Assembly: GCF_019977355.1 (NCBI RefSeq)
Contig: NZ_AP024655.1
Location: 1,612,001-1,676,000 of the forward strand
Origin: Arthrobacter sp. NicSoilB8
Lineage (GTDB): Bacteria > Actinomycetota > Actinomycetes > Actinomycetales > Micrococcaceae
Length of the DNA stretch: 64,000 nt
Direction of reading: 5' to 3'
Both the position numbers and the translations under genes were made by a program. The notes below the pieces were generated by a model, which saw only the letters and a list, made by a program, of their open reading frames with translations, was not told the origin of the DNA and did not search any database. Each line of letters begins with the position of its first letter. Within the stretch, counting starts at the first letter, position 1. Positions 54,356 to 64,000 of the stretch are shown piece after piece.

Positions 54356-55665
54356 ACCAGATCGAAATAGCACCCTCCACTGATCTTGAACACTCTCCCG
54401 TAGGGGAGCTTGTCCACTCGCACAGCAGCGGAGCCGAGTGGCTCTCCCGCTACTCCTCCTCGCTGCTGGGCGTCTTTGGCACCCCGCAGCGGGTCCTGGT
54501 CCGCGGCGCCGGCTGCCTAGTGTGGGACGCCGACGGCAAGGAGTATCTGGACCTGCTCGGCGGGATCGCGGTGAATGCCCTCGGTCACGCCCACCCGTTC
54601 GTGACGTCGGTGATCTCCAGCCAGCTGGCCACCCTGGGCCACGTCTCCAACTTCTTCACAAGCCCCACCCAGATTGCCCTGGCCGAGAAGATACTGGAAC
54701 TGTCCAAGGCGCCGGCAGGCTCGAAGGTGTTCTTCACCAACTCCGGCACCGAGGCCGTCGAGGCGGCCTTCAAGCTGGCGCGCCGGAACATTGGCTCCAG
54801 CCACTCCGCTGACGCGGACAGCACTGACGCGGAGAGCGCAGTCAAGCCGCGCACCAAGATCATCGCGCTCGAAGGCGCGTTCCACGGGCGCACCATGGGC
54901 GCCCTCGCGCTCACCGCGAAAGAGGCGTACCGGGCGCCGTTCGAGCCGCTGCCCGGCGGCGTCGTGCATGTCCCGTTCGGTGACATCGAGGCACTCCGCG
55001 CCGCGGTGGACGAGACCACGGCAGCCGTCTTCCTCGAACCGATCCAGGGCGAGGCCGGCGTCCGGCCGCTGCCCGCCGGCTACCTTAAGGCTGCCCGCGA
55101 GGCCACGAGCGCTGCCGGCGCCCTGCTGATCCTCGACGAGGTCCAGACCGGCATCGGCCGCACCGGCAAGTGGCTGGCCAGTGAGGACGCCGGGATCGTG
55201 CCCGACGCCGTGACGCTCGCCAAGGGCCTGGGCGGCGGCTTCCCGATCGGCGCCCTTGTGACGTTCGGCCCGGAAACGTCCGCGCTGCTGACCGCCGGCC
55301 AGCACGGGACCACGTTCGGCGGCAACCCGGTGGCCACCGCGGCCGCCCTCGCCACCCTGCACGTCCTCGAAAACCAGGACGTCCTGGCCCACGTCCGGGC
55401 CGTCGGGGAGCACTTGCGCGCCGGACTCGCCGGAATCGACGGCGTGACCGAGGTCCGCGGCGAGGGGCTGCTGATCGGTTTCGACCTCGACGCCGACGTC
55501 GCCCCGGGCGTTGTTGCTGCCGGCCTCGACGCCGGGTTCATCGTCAACAGCCCGGGCCCGCACACGATCCGGCTGGCACCGCCGCTGATCCTGACCGCCG
55601 GGCAGGCCGACCGCTTCCTGGCCGCGCTGCCCGCCCTCCTCCAGACTGCAAAGGACACCAAGTGA
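54352..55665 (+). CDS. argD: Acetylornithine transaminase
   Basis: A 437-residue class III PLP aminotransferase that makes N-acetylornithine from the semialdehyde. The PLP lysine is in [28 protein letters not shown] and [12 protein letters not shown] are other family motifs. A 15-residue Ser/Asp-rich insert at about 152-166 ([15 protein letters not shown]) interrupts the usual sequence, probably a surface loop. ATGA overlap with argB and with argF. Confidence 0.95.
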   Translation: MNQIEIAPSTDLEHSPVGELVHSHSSGAEWLSRYSSSLLGVFGTPQRVLVRGAGCLVWDADGKEYLDLLGGIAVNALGHAHPFVTSVISSQLATLGHVSNFFTSPTQIALAEKILELSKAPAGSKVFFTNSGTEAVEAAFKLARRNIGSSHSADADSTDAESAVKPRTKIIALEGAFHGRTMGALALTAKEAYRAPFEPLPGGVVHVPFGDIEALRAAVDETTAAVFLEPIQGEAGVRPLPAGYLKAAREATSAAGALLILDEVQTGIGRTGKWLASEDAGIVPDAVTLAKGLGGGFPIGALVTFGPETSALLTAGQHGTTFGGNPVATAAALATLHVLENQDVLAHVRAVGEHLRAGLAGIDGVTEVRGEGLLIGFDLDADVAPGVVAAGLDAGFIVNSPGPHTIRLAPPLILTAGQADRFLAALPALLQTAKDTK

Positions 55666-56687
55666 GCGCCCCCGTGACCGTTTCAGTTCCTACCCGCCAC
55701 TTCCTGAAGGACACGGACCTGAGCCCGGCCGAACAGGCCGAGGTCCTTGAGCTTGCCGTCCGGATGAAGGCCGCGCCGTACAGCGTGCAGCCCTTCGCCG
55801 CGGCGGCCAGCGGCCGCCAGACCGTGGCTGTCATCTTCGACAAAACCTCCACCCGGACCCGGGTCTCCTTCGCCACCGGCATCGCGGACATGGGCGGCAA
55901 CGCGCTCATCATCAACCCCGGTGAGGCGCAGATCGGCCACAAGGAATCGGTCGAGGACACCGCCAAAGTGCTTGAACGCATGGTGTCCACCATCGTGTGG
56001 CGCACTGGTGCGCACGCGGGGCTCGTCGCGATGGCCGCAAACTCGCGCGTCCCGGTCATCAACGCCCTGTGCGATGACTACCACCCGTGCCAGCTCCTTG
56101 CCGACCTCCTGACCGTCAAGGAGCACAAGGGCGGGCTCAAGGGCCTGACCATGGCCTACCTGGGTGACTCCGCCAACAACATGGCCAACTCTTATCTGCT
56201 GGCCGGTGTCACAGCGGGCATGAACGTCCGTGTCGCCGGCCCGGACGGGTACCTGCCGTCCCCGGAGATCGTCGCCGCCGCCGAGGACCGGGCCGCGGAG
56301 ACCGGCGGCTCGGTGCTGGTGACGATCGATGCCGCCGAGGCCCTCCTCGGCGCCGACGTCGTCGCAACCGACACCTGGGTGTCCATGGGCCAGGAGGCGG
56401 AGAAGGAAGCGCGGATGAACCTCTTCCGCAACTATTCCGTGGACGCAGACGCGATGAAGCTCGCGGCGCCGGACGCCGTCGTGCTGCACTGCCTGCCGGC
56501 CTACCGGGGCTACGAGATCGCCGCGGACGTCATTGACGGCCCGCAGTCCGTGGTCTGGGACGAGGCCGAAAACCGGCTCCACGCCCAGAAGGCGCTCATG
56601 GCCTGGCTTATGCACCGCTCCGGCCTGGCTGTTGTTGACGGGCTCGCGCCAGTCGATGGGCCGGCACCGGTGGACGGCTTGGCCTGA
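55662..56687 (+). CDS. argF: Ornithine carbamoyltransferase
   Basis: A 341-residue carbamoyltransferase that makes citrulline. The carbamoyl-phosphate motif is [12 protein letters not shown], followed by the segments [12 protein letters not shown] and [15 protein letters not shown]. The ornithine loop near the end reads [11 protein letters not shown]. The last 17 residues are a tail with a six-residue repeat ([17 protein letters not shown]) absent from most homologues. GTG start overlaps argD. Confidence 0.95.
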   Translation: MSAPVTVSVPTRHFLKDTDLSPAEQAEVLELAVRMKAAPYSVQPFAAAASGRQTVAVIFDKTSTRTRVSFATGIADMGGNALIINPGEAQIGHKESVEDTAKVLERMVSTIVWRTGAHAGLVAMAANSRVPVINALCDDYHPCQLLADLLTVKEHKGGLKGLTMAYLGDSANNMANSYLLAGVTAGMNVRVAGPDGYLPSPEIVAAAEDRAAETGGSVLVTIDAAEALLGADVVATDTWVSMGQEAEKEARMNLFRNYSVDADAMKLAAPDAVVLHCLPAYRGYEIAADVIDGPQSVVWDEAENRLHAQKALMAWLMHRSGLAVVDGLAPVDGPAPVDGLA

Positions 56688-57217
56688 TGTCCGTCCAGCC
56701 AGCCTCTCCGGGGGCCAGCCCGGCCACCAAGACGGCCCGGCAGGCGCGGATCACGGCGATTCTGACCGGCGAATCCGTACGCTCACAGGCCGAACTCGCG
56801 GCGCTGCTCGCGGACGACGGCGTGCAGGTCACCCAGGCCACGCTCTCCCGCGATCTCGTGGAACTCGGCGCGGTCCGGGTCCGCGGCAAGGACGGCGTGC
56901 TCGTCTACGCCGTCCCGGGGGAGGGCGGCGAACGCGGGGCCAAGAGCGGCGTCACGCAGGAAATCCTCGATGCCCGGCTGAGCCGGCTGTGCGGGGAACT
57001 GCTGGTCACCGCCGAGGCTTCAGCCAACCTCGTGGTGCTCAGGACCCCGCCGGGCGCCGCGAACTTCCTGGCCCTCGCGATCGACCACTCCGTGATGCCC
57101 TCCATCCTGGGCACCATCGCGGGGGACGACACCGTCCTCCTGGTCACCCGGGATCCCCTGGGCGGCGCGGACGTCGCCGCCCGCTTCCTGCAGTTCGCCG
57201 AGGAAGCCGGCCAATAA
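56687..57217 (+). CDS. argR: Arginine repressor
   Basis: A 176-residue hexameric repressor. The winged-helix domain (about 15-85) includes [33 protein letters not shown]. The C-terminal domain (about 105-172) has the arginine-binding [12 protein letters not shown] motif. It senses arginine and binds ARG boxes; two candidates lie upstream of argC, giving a negative feedback loop within one operon. ATG overlaps the argF stop. Confidence 0.95.
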   Translation: MSVQPASPGASPATKTARQARITAILTGESVRSQAELAALLADDGVQVTQATLSRDLVELGAVRVRGKDGVLVYAVPGEGGERGAKSGVTQEILDARLSRLCGELLVTAEASANLVVLRTPPGAANFLALAIDHSVMPSILGTIAGDDTVLLVTRDPLGGADVAARFLQFAEEAGQ

Positions 57218-57329
57218 GCCACACCCTGAGCCTTTCAAGGGACCGGTCCCACCGGGCTTGTGACAGGCTTGCAACAGACAGATTTTTCCCAGACTTGCAG
57301 CATCACCAAACAACTAAGGAGCATTTGAA

Positions 57330-60019
<2,690 letters not shown>

Positions 60020-60074
60020 GACCCAGCCAGGGCCCCGCCCCGCGCGAGGGGGCGGATGCCCCGCGAGGCAGCAC

Positions 60075-60109
60075 TTCGCGGCAGTGTCGTCGAACGACAC
60101 TGCCGCGAA
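60075..60109 (+). terminator. Terminator of the arg operon
   Basis: A perfect 15-bp inverted repeat, TTCGCGGCAGTGTCG and complement, loop TCGAA, 55 bp past argH. It also lies just before the next promoter. Confidence 0.75.
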
Positions 60110-60127
60110 ATGCCAACTCGCGGTGTT

Positions 60128-60133
60128 TAAAGT
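60128..60133 (+). promoter_or_regulatory. -10 box, leaderless promoter of pyridoxamine oxidase gene
   Basis: TAAAGT ends 6 nt before the ATG at 60140. Confidence 0.65.
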
Positions 60134-60139
60134 GGGTGC

Positions 60140-60679
60140 ATGAGCGAAACGTTCCGCCAGTTGCTGCGTGCCCTGCCCGATTTCCCCGAGCGCCTCCCGG
60201 ACTTTGACCCGGCCACGGCCCCCGCGGACCCTGCGGAACTCTTCCGGCTGTGGCTCGCCGAAGCCCTGGACGCCGGAGTACCGCAGCCCAACGCCTGCAG
60301 CCTGGCCACGGCCGACGGGCACGGCCGGCCGTCGTCACGGATGCTGATCCTCAAGGACATCGACGCCGAGGGCTGGCATTTCGCCACGTCCCGGGATTCC
60401 CGCAAGGGACACGAGCTCGCGGCCAACCCGCACGCCGCACTGAATTTCTTCTGGCAGCAGCAGGGACGCCAGGTCCGGGTGGCCGGGGCCGTCGTGGAGT
60501 TGTCCGCCGAGGCCTCGGCCGCGGACTGGCATGCGCGGCCCGGCGCGGACGGCAGCGAGAACCCCGGCTGGCAGCTTTACGCGGTGCGTCCGCGGGAGAT
60601 CGAATTCTGGCAGGCACGGCATGACCGACGGCACATCCGGCACCGCTACACCCCCGCTAATCAGGGTCCGTTCAGTTAA
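60140..60679 (+). CDS. Pyridoxine/pyridoxamine 5'-phosphate oxidase family protein (PdxH-like)
   Basis: A 179-residue FMN flavoenzyme. ACSLATADGHGRPSSRMLILKDID at about 54-77 is the FMN-binding strand of PNPOx, and the C-terminal QLYAVRPREIEFWQARHDRRHIRHRY is the PdxH signature with the substrate-binding arginines. Standard PdxH is 200-230 residues; the N-terminal arm is short here and part of the central region is reduced. It probably oxidises PNP/PMP to PLP, but a related phenazine-type oxidase cannot be excluded. The start is leaderless. Confidence 0.85.
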   Translation: MSETFRQLLRALPDFPERLPDFDPATAPADPAELFRLWLAEALDAGVPQPNACSLATADGHGRPSSRMLILKDIDAEGWHFATSRDSRKGHELAANPHAALNFFWQQQGRQVRVAGAVVELSAEASAADWHARPGADGSENPGWQLYAVRPREIEFWQARHDRRHIRHRYTPANQGPFS

Positions 60680-60703
60680 CCATGGTTAATCCATCGGCTC
60701 CGT

Positions 60704-60709
60704 TAGGAT
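60704..60709 (+). promoter_or_regulatory. -10 box, leaderless promoter of maleylpyruvate isomerase-like gene
   Basis: TAGGAT ends 7 nt before the ATG at 60717 and overlaps the ATG at 60708, which rules out the longer frame. Confidence 0.6.
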
Positions 60710-60716
60710 GGGCGTT

Positions 60717-61454
60717 ATGACCGCAATCACACCAGAGAAGCTCCGGGACGAACTGCACCGGGCCGCCGACGCCGTGGCCGCGATTACTGCCTCGTTCTCG
60801 GAAGAGGACATCAAGGCGCCGTCGGAACTGCCCGGCTGGACCCGCGGGCACGTGCTGGCCCACATCTGCGGCATCGCCACCGCAATGGCCCGCCAGCTCG
60901 AATTTGCGGCCCGCGGTGAGACCATTGAGCTCTACGACGGCGGCTATGACGGCCGCACCCGCGCCATCGACATGGCTGCCGGCCACAGCCTCGCGGAACA
61001 CCGGGCAGACCTCGAAGCATCGTTGGAAAGGGCGCTGCGTGCCTTCGACTCCCTCGATGAGTCGGGCTGGCGCGTGCCCATCAGCTACCGCGGAGGAGTC
61101 GTGTTCGACGGCGGCCTGGCGCTGTGGCGCGAACTCGTGATCCATGCCACCGACCTCGGCACCGGCCGCGGACCGGAGACCTGGAGCCGGCCCTTCTGCG
61201 AGCATCTTTTCGATTTCCTCTCCGCACGGGTGCCGGACGGCCAGCGGTTTGTGCTCCAGCCGCTGGGCCTGCCCGGCCGGGGAATCGGAAGCGGAGGGCG
61301 TTCCACCGTTATCAGCGGCATGATCACCGATATCGCCGCCTGGCTCGCCGGGCGCACGCCCACCCTCGGGAGCCTGCGCGCCACGGCAGCGGCCGACGGC
61401 GTCGACCTCCCGGAACTGCTGCCCTGGCCTGCCGGAGTGCCCGTCAACAACTAG
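60717..61454 (+). CDS. Maleylpyruvate isomerase-family mycothiol-dependent enzyme
   Basis: A 245-residue protein. The N-terminal DinB-like four-helix domain (about 1-150) has LPGWTRGHVLAHICGIATAMARQLE with a conserved metal-binding His, and a later LVIHATDLGTGRGPETW with a second. The C-terminal part (about 165-240) is the small MDMPI domain. Family members use mycothiol, the actinobacterial thiol. The substrate is unknown; detoxification is typical. Confidence 0.82.
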   Translation: MTAITPEKLRDELHRAADAVAAITASFSEEDIKAPSELPGWTRGHVLAHICGIATAMARQLEFAARGETIELYDGGYDGRTRAIDMAAGHSLAEHRADLEASLERALRAFDSLDESGWRVPISYRGGVVFDGGLALWRELVIHATDLGTGRGPETWSRPFCEHLFDFLSARVPDGQRFVLQPLGLPGRGIGSGGRSTVISGMITDIAAWLAGRTPTLGSLRATAAADGVDLPELLPWPAGVPVNN

Positions 61455-61536
61455 GCGGCCCACGGTATTCCTGGCGGGCTTGGGCGCCTATTGCCGGCCC
61501 TTCGCCGGGCCTGGTACCAGGCCGCGTCCTAACGCC

Positions 61537-61606
61537 GCGCCACCCAAGTGCCGCGCAAACCTAAGGCCGCGCAAAACCTAACGCGGCGCCACCCAAGTGC
61601 CGCGCA
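61537..61606. repeat. 21-bp direct repeat in intergenic region
   Basis: GCGCCACCCAAGTGCCGCGCA occurs at 61537-61557 and 61586-61606 (49-bp period), with CCTAAGGCCGCGCAAA-type copies between. It lies between convergent genes and has no evident function. Confidence 0.7.
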
Positions 61607-61608
61607 CC

Positions 61609-62127
61609 CTAGGGCCGCGCCGCGGCGAGGGCGAGTTCGCGTTCCCGGTCGAGCAGGCTGCCTTTGACGGCCAGCCCCCAGCGGAAGCCGCCCAGCGTCC
61701 CGTCGGTGCGGATGACCCGGTGGCATGGCACGAAAAGGGCCGCCGCGTTGAAGGCGCAGGCACTGGCTGCCGCGCGGACGGCCTTGGCGTTGCCGGAGAG
61801 TTCCGCATACTCCGTGTAGGTCACGGGGCGCCCCGGCGCGACCGTGCGGAGCACGTCCCAAGCGTGGCTGCGGAAGGGGCCGGATTTTTGCAGCACGGCC
61901 ACCCCCATGGCCGGTTCCGGATCACCGGAGTAGAACGCCTCGACCGCGTCGGAGATGGCGCCGAGGCCGGTGACCGTTTCGAATTCGGCCGGCAGCAGGT
62001 CCGCGTGGATCTGCCCGGTCAGCTCGCCCGGGACGGCGGTCCAGCCCGATGAGAGCACGGAACCGTCACGGGCAATGATGGTGAAGGGACCGTCCGGGGT
62101 GGACATGGTCAACAACTGGGCTTTCAT
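61609..62127 (-). CDS. ogt: Methylated-DNA-[protein]-cysteine S-methyltransferase
   Basis: A 172-residue suicide repair protein that takes the methyl group from O6-methylguanine. The acceptor is C135 in VPCHRVIRTDG. The recognition helix YTEYAELSGNAKAVRAAASACAFNAA has the arginine finger in the form KAVR. ATG overlaps the end of the upstream ada/alkA gene by 4 bp, so both are expressed as one response to alkylation. Confidence 0.95.
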   Translation of the reverse strand: MKAQLLTMSTPDGPFTIIARDGSVLSSGWTAVPGELTGQIHADLLPAEFETVTGLGAISDAVEAFYSGDPEPAMGVAVLQKSGPFRSHAWDVLRTVAPGRPVTYTEYAELSGNAKAVRAAASACAFNAAALFVPCHRVIRTDGTLGGFRWGLAVKGSLLDRERELALAAARP

Positions 62128-63671
62128 GGTGTCGCTTTCTTCGGAGTCTTTATCGGAGCCTTTTTAGGAGCCTTTTTAGGAGCCTGTGTCGGAGTGAGGG
62201 ATGGCGTGCGCGCCGCGGCCTGGGCAGCCGCCGCCGCGCGCCAAAGGTGCATCGTGGCATAGGAGCGCCAAGGGCTGACTTCACGGAAATCGGGGGTCAG
62301 GGCGGCGCCGTCCGGTGCTTGGGTCAGCGACCGGATGCCGTTGCGGACCGCGGCGTCGTTGGCCAGGAACACGTCCGGGGCGCCGATGACCCGCATCGCG
62401 ACGTAGCCCACGGTCCACGGCCCGACGCCGGCCAGCGGCAGGAGCTTTGCCTCCAGGCCCCGCAGGTCATCGCCGTAGCCGAAGTCCAGGTCCCCGGTGG
62501 CCATCGCCGCCGCGGCGCCGCGGACGGCATCAATCCGCCGCTTCGGGCCGCGGAGCAGTTCGAAGCCGGTCTCCGCGATCTGCGCCGCCGTCGGAAACAG
62601 CCGGTGGAGGCCGTCGTCGGGGACCAGGCTCTCGCTGCCGGCCGCGGAAAGCTGGGCCAGGGCGGTCCGCGCGGCGGCCACCGTGATCTGCTGGCCAATC
62701 ATGGCCCGGATCAACAGCTCCTGCGGATCAACGGCGCCGGGCATCCGCATGCCCGGCGTGCGTGCCACCGCTGCGGCGAGGCGGGGATCGGCGGCGAGGG
62801 CGGCATCGATGGCGACGGGGTCGGCGTCGAGGTCCAGCAGGCGCCGGACCCTGCTCAGCAGGGCTGCCAGGTCCCTCAGGTCCACAGCCCCGATGGTCAG
62901 CGCCAGCGGACGCCCGGCCGTGCCGGCGTCGTAATCCACGCGGAACCGGGCATCGCCGTGGGTCAGCCTCAGGGTCCGGGCGTACGAAGTGGACGTGCCT
63001 TCCTCGATCCCGGGGATGGCCCGGACGGCCAGGAAGTCGAACACGCCGGGATCGAATGGTTCCCGGTACGGCAGGTTGAGGGTGAGCGCCGTGGTCGCCG
63101 CAGGAGCGCGGTGATGCCGGGCCGTGGCCCGCAGCGCGGAGGGCGTCATGGCAAAGACCTCGCCGATGGTCTCGTTGAACTGGCGCACGCTGCTGAAACC
63201 TGCGGCGAAGGCGATGTCCGAGACCTTCATTGCGGTGGAGACCAGCAGGGTCCGGGCGGTCTGGGCCCGGCTCGCCCGCGCCAGGGACAGCGGACCGGCA
63301 CCGAGTTCGTGGCTCAGGATCCGGTTGAGCTGGCGCGAGGAGTAGCCCAGCCGGGACGCCAGCCCCTCGACACCGTCGCGGTTAATCACGCCGTCGTTGA
63401 TCAGCCGCATGGCGCGGCCGGCGATGTCCGATCGCACGTTCCAGGCCGGCGTTCCGGGGACGGCCTCCGGCAGGCAGCGCTTGCAAGCCCGGTAGCCGGC
63501 GTCGTGCGCGGCGGCGGAGGTTTCGTAGAACGTGACGTTGTCCGCCTTGGGCGTCCGGGCGGGGCATGAGGGCCGGCAGTAAATGCCGGTGGTCCGGACA
63601 GCGGTATAGAACTGCCCGTCGAAACGGGTGTCGCGGGCGTCGATTGCCCGGTAGCGCTGCCAGAAGTCCAT
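62124..63671 (-). CDS. Ada/AlkA fusion: alkylation-sensing regulator and 3-methyladenine glycosylase
   Basis: A 515-residue protein. The Ada zinc domain has C32, C36, C63 and C66; C32 is the expected methyl acceptor. An AraC-type helix-turn-helix follows (about 85-190), then AlkA N-terminal (about 200-315) and HhH-GPD (about 320-480) domains with GVGPWTVGYVAMRVIGAPDVF. It senses methyl-phosphotriesters, activates its targets and excises alkylated bases. The last 30 residues are a Lys/Pro-rich tail from a 12-bp repeat. CAGGAT 6 nt before the ATG is a weak leaderless -10 candidate. Confidence 0.93.
   Translation of the reverse strand: MDFWQRYRAIDARDTRFDGQFYTAVRTTGIYCRPSCPARTPKADNVTFYETSAAAHDAGYRACKRCLPEAVPGTPAWNVRSDIAGRAMRLINDGVINRDGVEGLASRLGYSSRQLNRILSHELGAGPLSLARASRAQTARTLLVSTAMKVSDIAFAAGFSSVRQFNETIGEVFAMTPSALRATARHHRAPAATTALTLNLPYREPFDPGVFDFLAVRAIPGIEEGTSTSYARTLRLTHGDARFRVDYDAGTAGRPLALTIGAVDLRDLAALLSRVRRLLDLDADPVAIDAALAADPRLAAAVARTPGMRMPGAVDPQELLIRAMIGQQITVAAARTALAQLSAAGSESLVPDDGLHRLFPTAAQIAETGFELLRGPKRRIDAVRGAAAAMATGDLDFGYGDDLRGLEAKLLPLAGVGPWTVGYVAMRVIGAPDVFLANDAAVRNGIRSLTQAPDGAALTPDFREVSPWRSYATMHLWRAAAAAQAAARTPSLTPTQAPKKAPKKAPIKTPKKATP
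62143..62190 (-). repeat. 12-bp tandem repeat at the 3' end of ada/alkA
   Basis: Four units of GGAGCCTTTTTA type (62143-62154, 62155-62166, 62167-62178, 62179-62190); the middle two are identical. They encode the Ala-Pro-Lys-Lys tail in frame. Confidence 0.8.
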
Positions 63672-63749
63672 GACCCCATCCTGCCAGCTTCGCCGGGCAC
63701 CTGCTAGCGGAATTCGGACACGGCCGTGGGACGTCCGGCAGGTGTTTGT

Positions 63750-63755
63750 TAAAGT
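63750..63755 (+). promoter_or_regulatory. -10 box, leaderless promoter of mpg
   Basis: TAAAGT ends 6 nt before the ATG at 63762. Confidence 0.6.
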
Positions 63756-63761
63756 CTGAAC

Positions 63762-64000
63762 ATGACTCCCAGCGCGCGTCCTGCCCCGTCTGGCGCCACC
63801 CCGGGCGCGGAGTCAGGCACACTATCAGGCCCGGAATCAGGCACGGCAGCGTCGCTCCGGGAGCTGCTCTCGGCGGATGCCCGGCACGTGGCGCCGCTGC
63901 TTCTCGGGGCTGTGCTGACGCACGCCGGGCGCGACGGCTCCGTCTCCGTGCGGATCACCGAAGTGGAGGCGTACCTGGGTCCGCACGATTCTCTGCACCC
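63762..64000 (+). CDS. mpg: DNA-3-methyladenine glycosylase (Mpg/AAG type), 3' truncated by window
   Basis: The first 79 codons of a gene that runs off the window. After a 30-residue Pro/Ser/Gly-rich start, the frame reads LLSADARHVAPLLLGAVLTH and then RITEVEAYLGPHDSLHP, the conserved opening of AAG-family glycosylases, including the active-site EAY. These remove 3-methyladenine and related lesions. It is divergent from the ada/alkA-ogt operon, completing an alkylation-repair cluster. The start is leaderless. Confidence 0.85.
   Translation, partial: MTPSARPAPSGATPGAESGTLSGPESGTAASLRELLSADARHVAPLLLGAVLTHAGRDGSVSVRITEVEAYLGPHDSLH

Overview
The window is high-GC actinobacterial chromosome. Gene order, protein sequences and the absence of mycolic-acid or sporulation genes fit a member of the Micrococcaceae, most likely Arthrobacter or Pseudarthrobacter. 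This is inferred from synteny and protein resemblance; no database was searched. The block ftsK-pgsA-cinA-clgR ... DUF3046-recA-recX-miaB-miaA-dapF-hflX-dinG-lexA is the classical actinobacterial recA/lexA neighbourhood, also found in mycobacteria. No rRNA, tRNA, CRISPR array, transposase or phage gene was seen.

Layout. 1-15.6 kb: cell division and lipid genes, then the DNA-damage and tRNA-modification block (recA, recX, miaB, miaA, dapF, an rRNA-type methyltransferase, hflX, a DinG-like helicase, lexA, and a LysM protein divergent from lexA). 15.6-19.2 kb: histidine genes hisC-hisB-hisH-(52-aa membrane protein)-priA. 19.2-25.6 kb: an SseB-like protein, an MFS exporter, DUF1844, and the translation operon infC-rpmI-rplT with a structured leader, then a TrmH-type methyltransferase. 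25.6-38.4 kb: an accessory stretch between that block and pheST, with small membrane proteins, a cation diffusion facilitator, an MFS transporter, a NUDIX hydrolase, a three-gene proton-translocating transhydrogenase, an SOS-boxed radical SAM gene, pcp, a SIMPL/HExxH pair, and an Asp-box (BNR-like) protein that looks acquired. 38.8-42.4 kb: pheS-pheT.

42.4-50.9 kb holds the most interesting locus: a phosphopantetheinyl transferase converging on an operon with a quinone oxidoreductase, a 1326-residue single-module NRPS of Pls/PosA architecture (adenylation, carrier, then membrane segments with hexapeptide-type domains), and an M1 zinc aminopeptidase. This has the parts of a poly-amino-acid synthesis and degradation system like epsilon-poly-lysine. 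A fatty acid desaturase lies upstream.

51.2-60.0 kb: the full arginine pathway argC-J-B-D-F-R-G-H behind a leaderless promoter with two ARG-box-like sites. 60.1-64.0 kb: a PNPOx-family enzyme, a maleylpyruvate-isomerase-like protein, and an alkylation-repair cluster (Ada/AlkA fusion, ogt, and the start of mpg).

Two regulatory themes recur. First, at least thirteen genes have a TANNNT -10 box ending 6-7 nt before the start codon, which predicts leaderless mRNAs and fixes several starts. Second, three LexA boxes (recA, lexA/LysM, radical SAM) share the same asymmetric deviation from the palindrome. Short tandem repeats often sit at gene ends.
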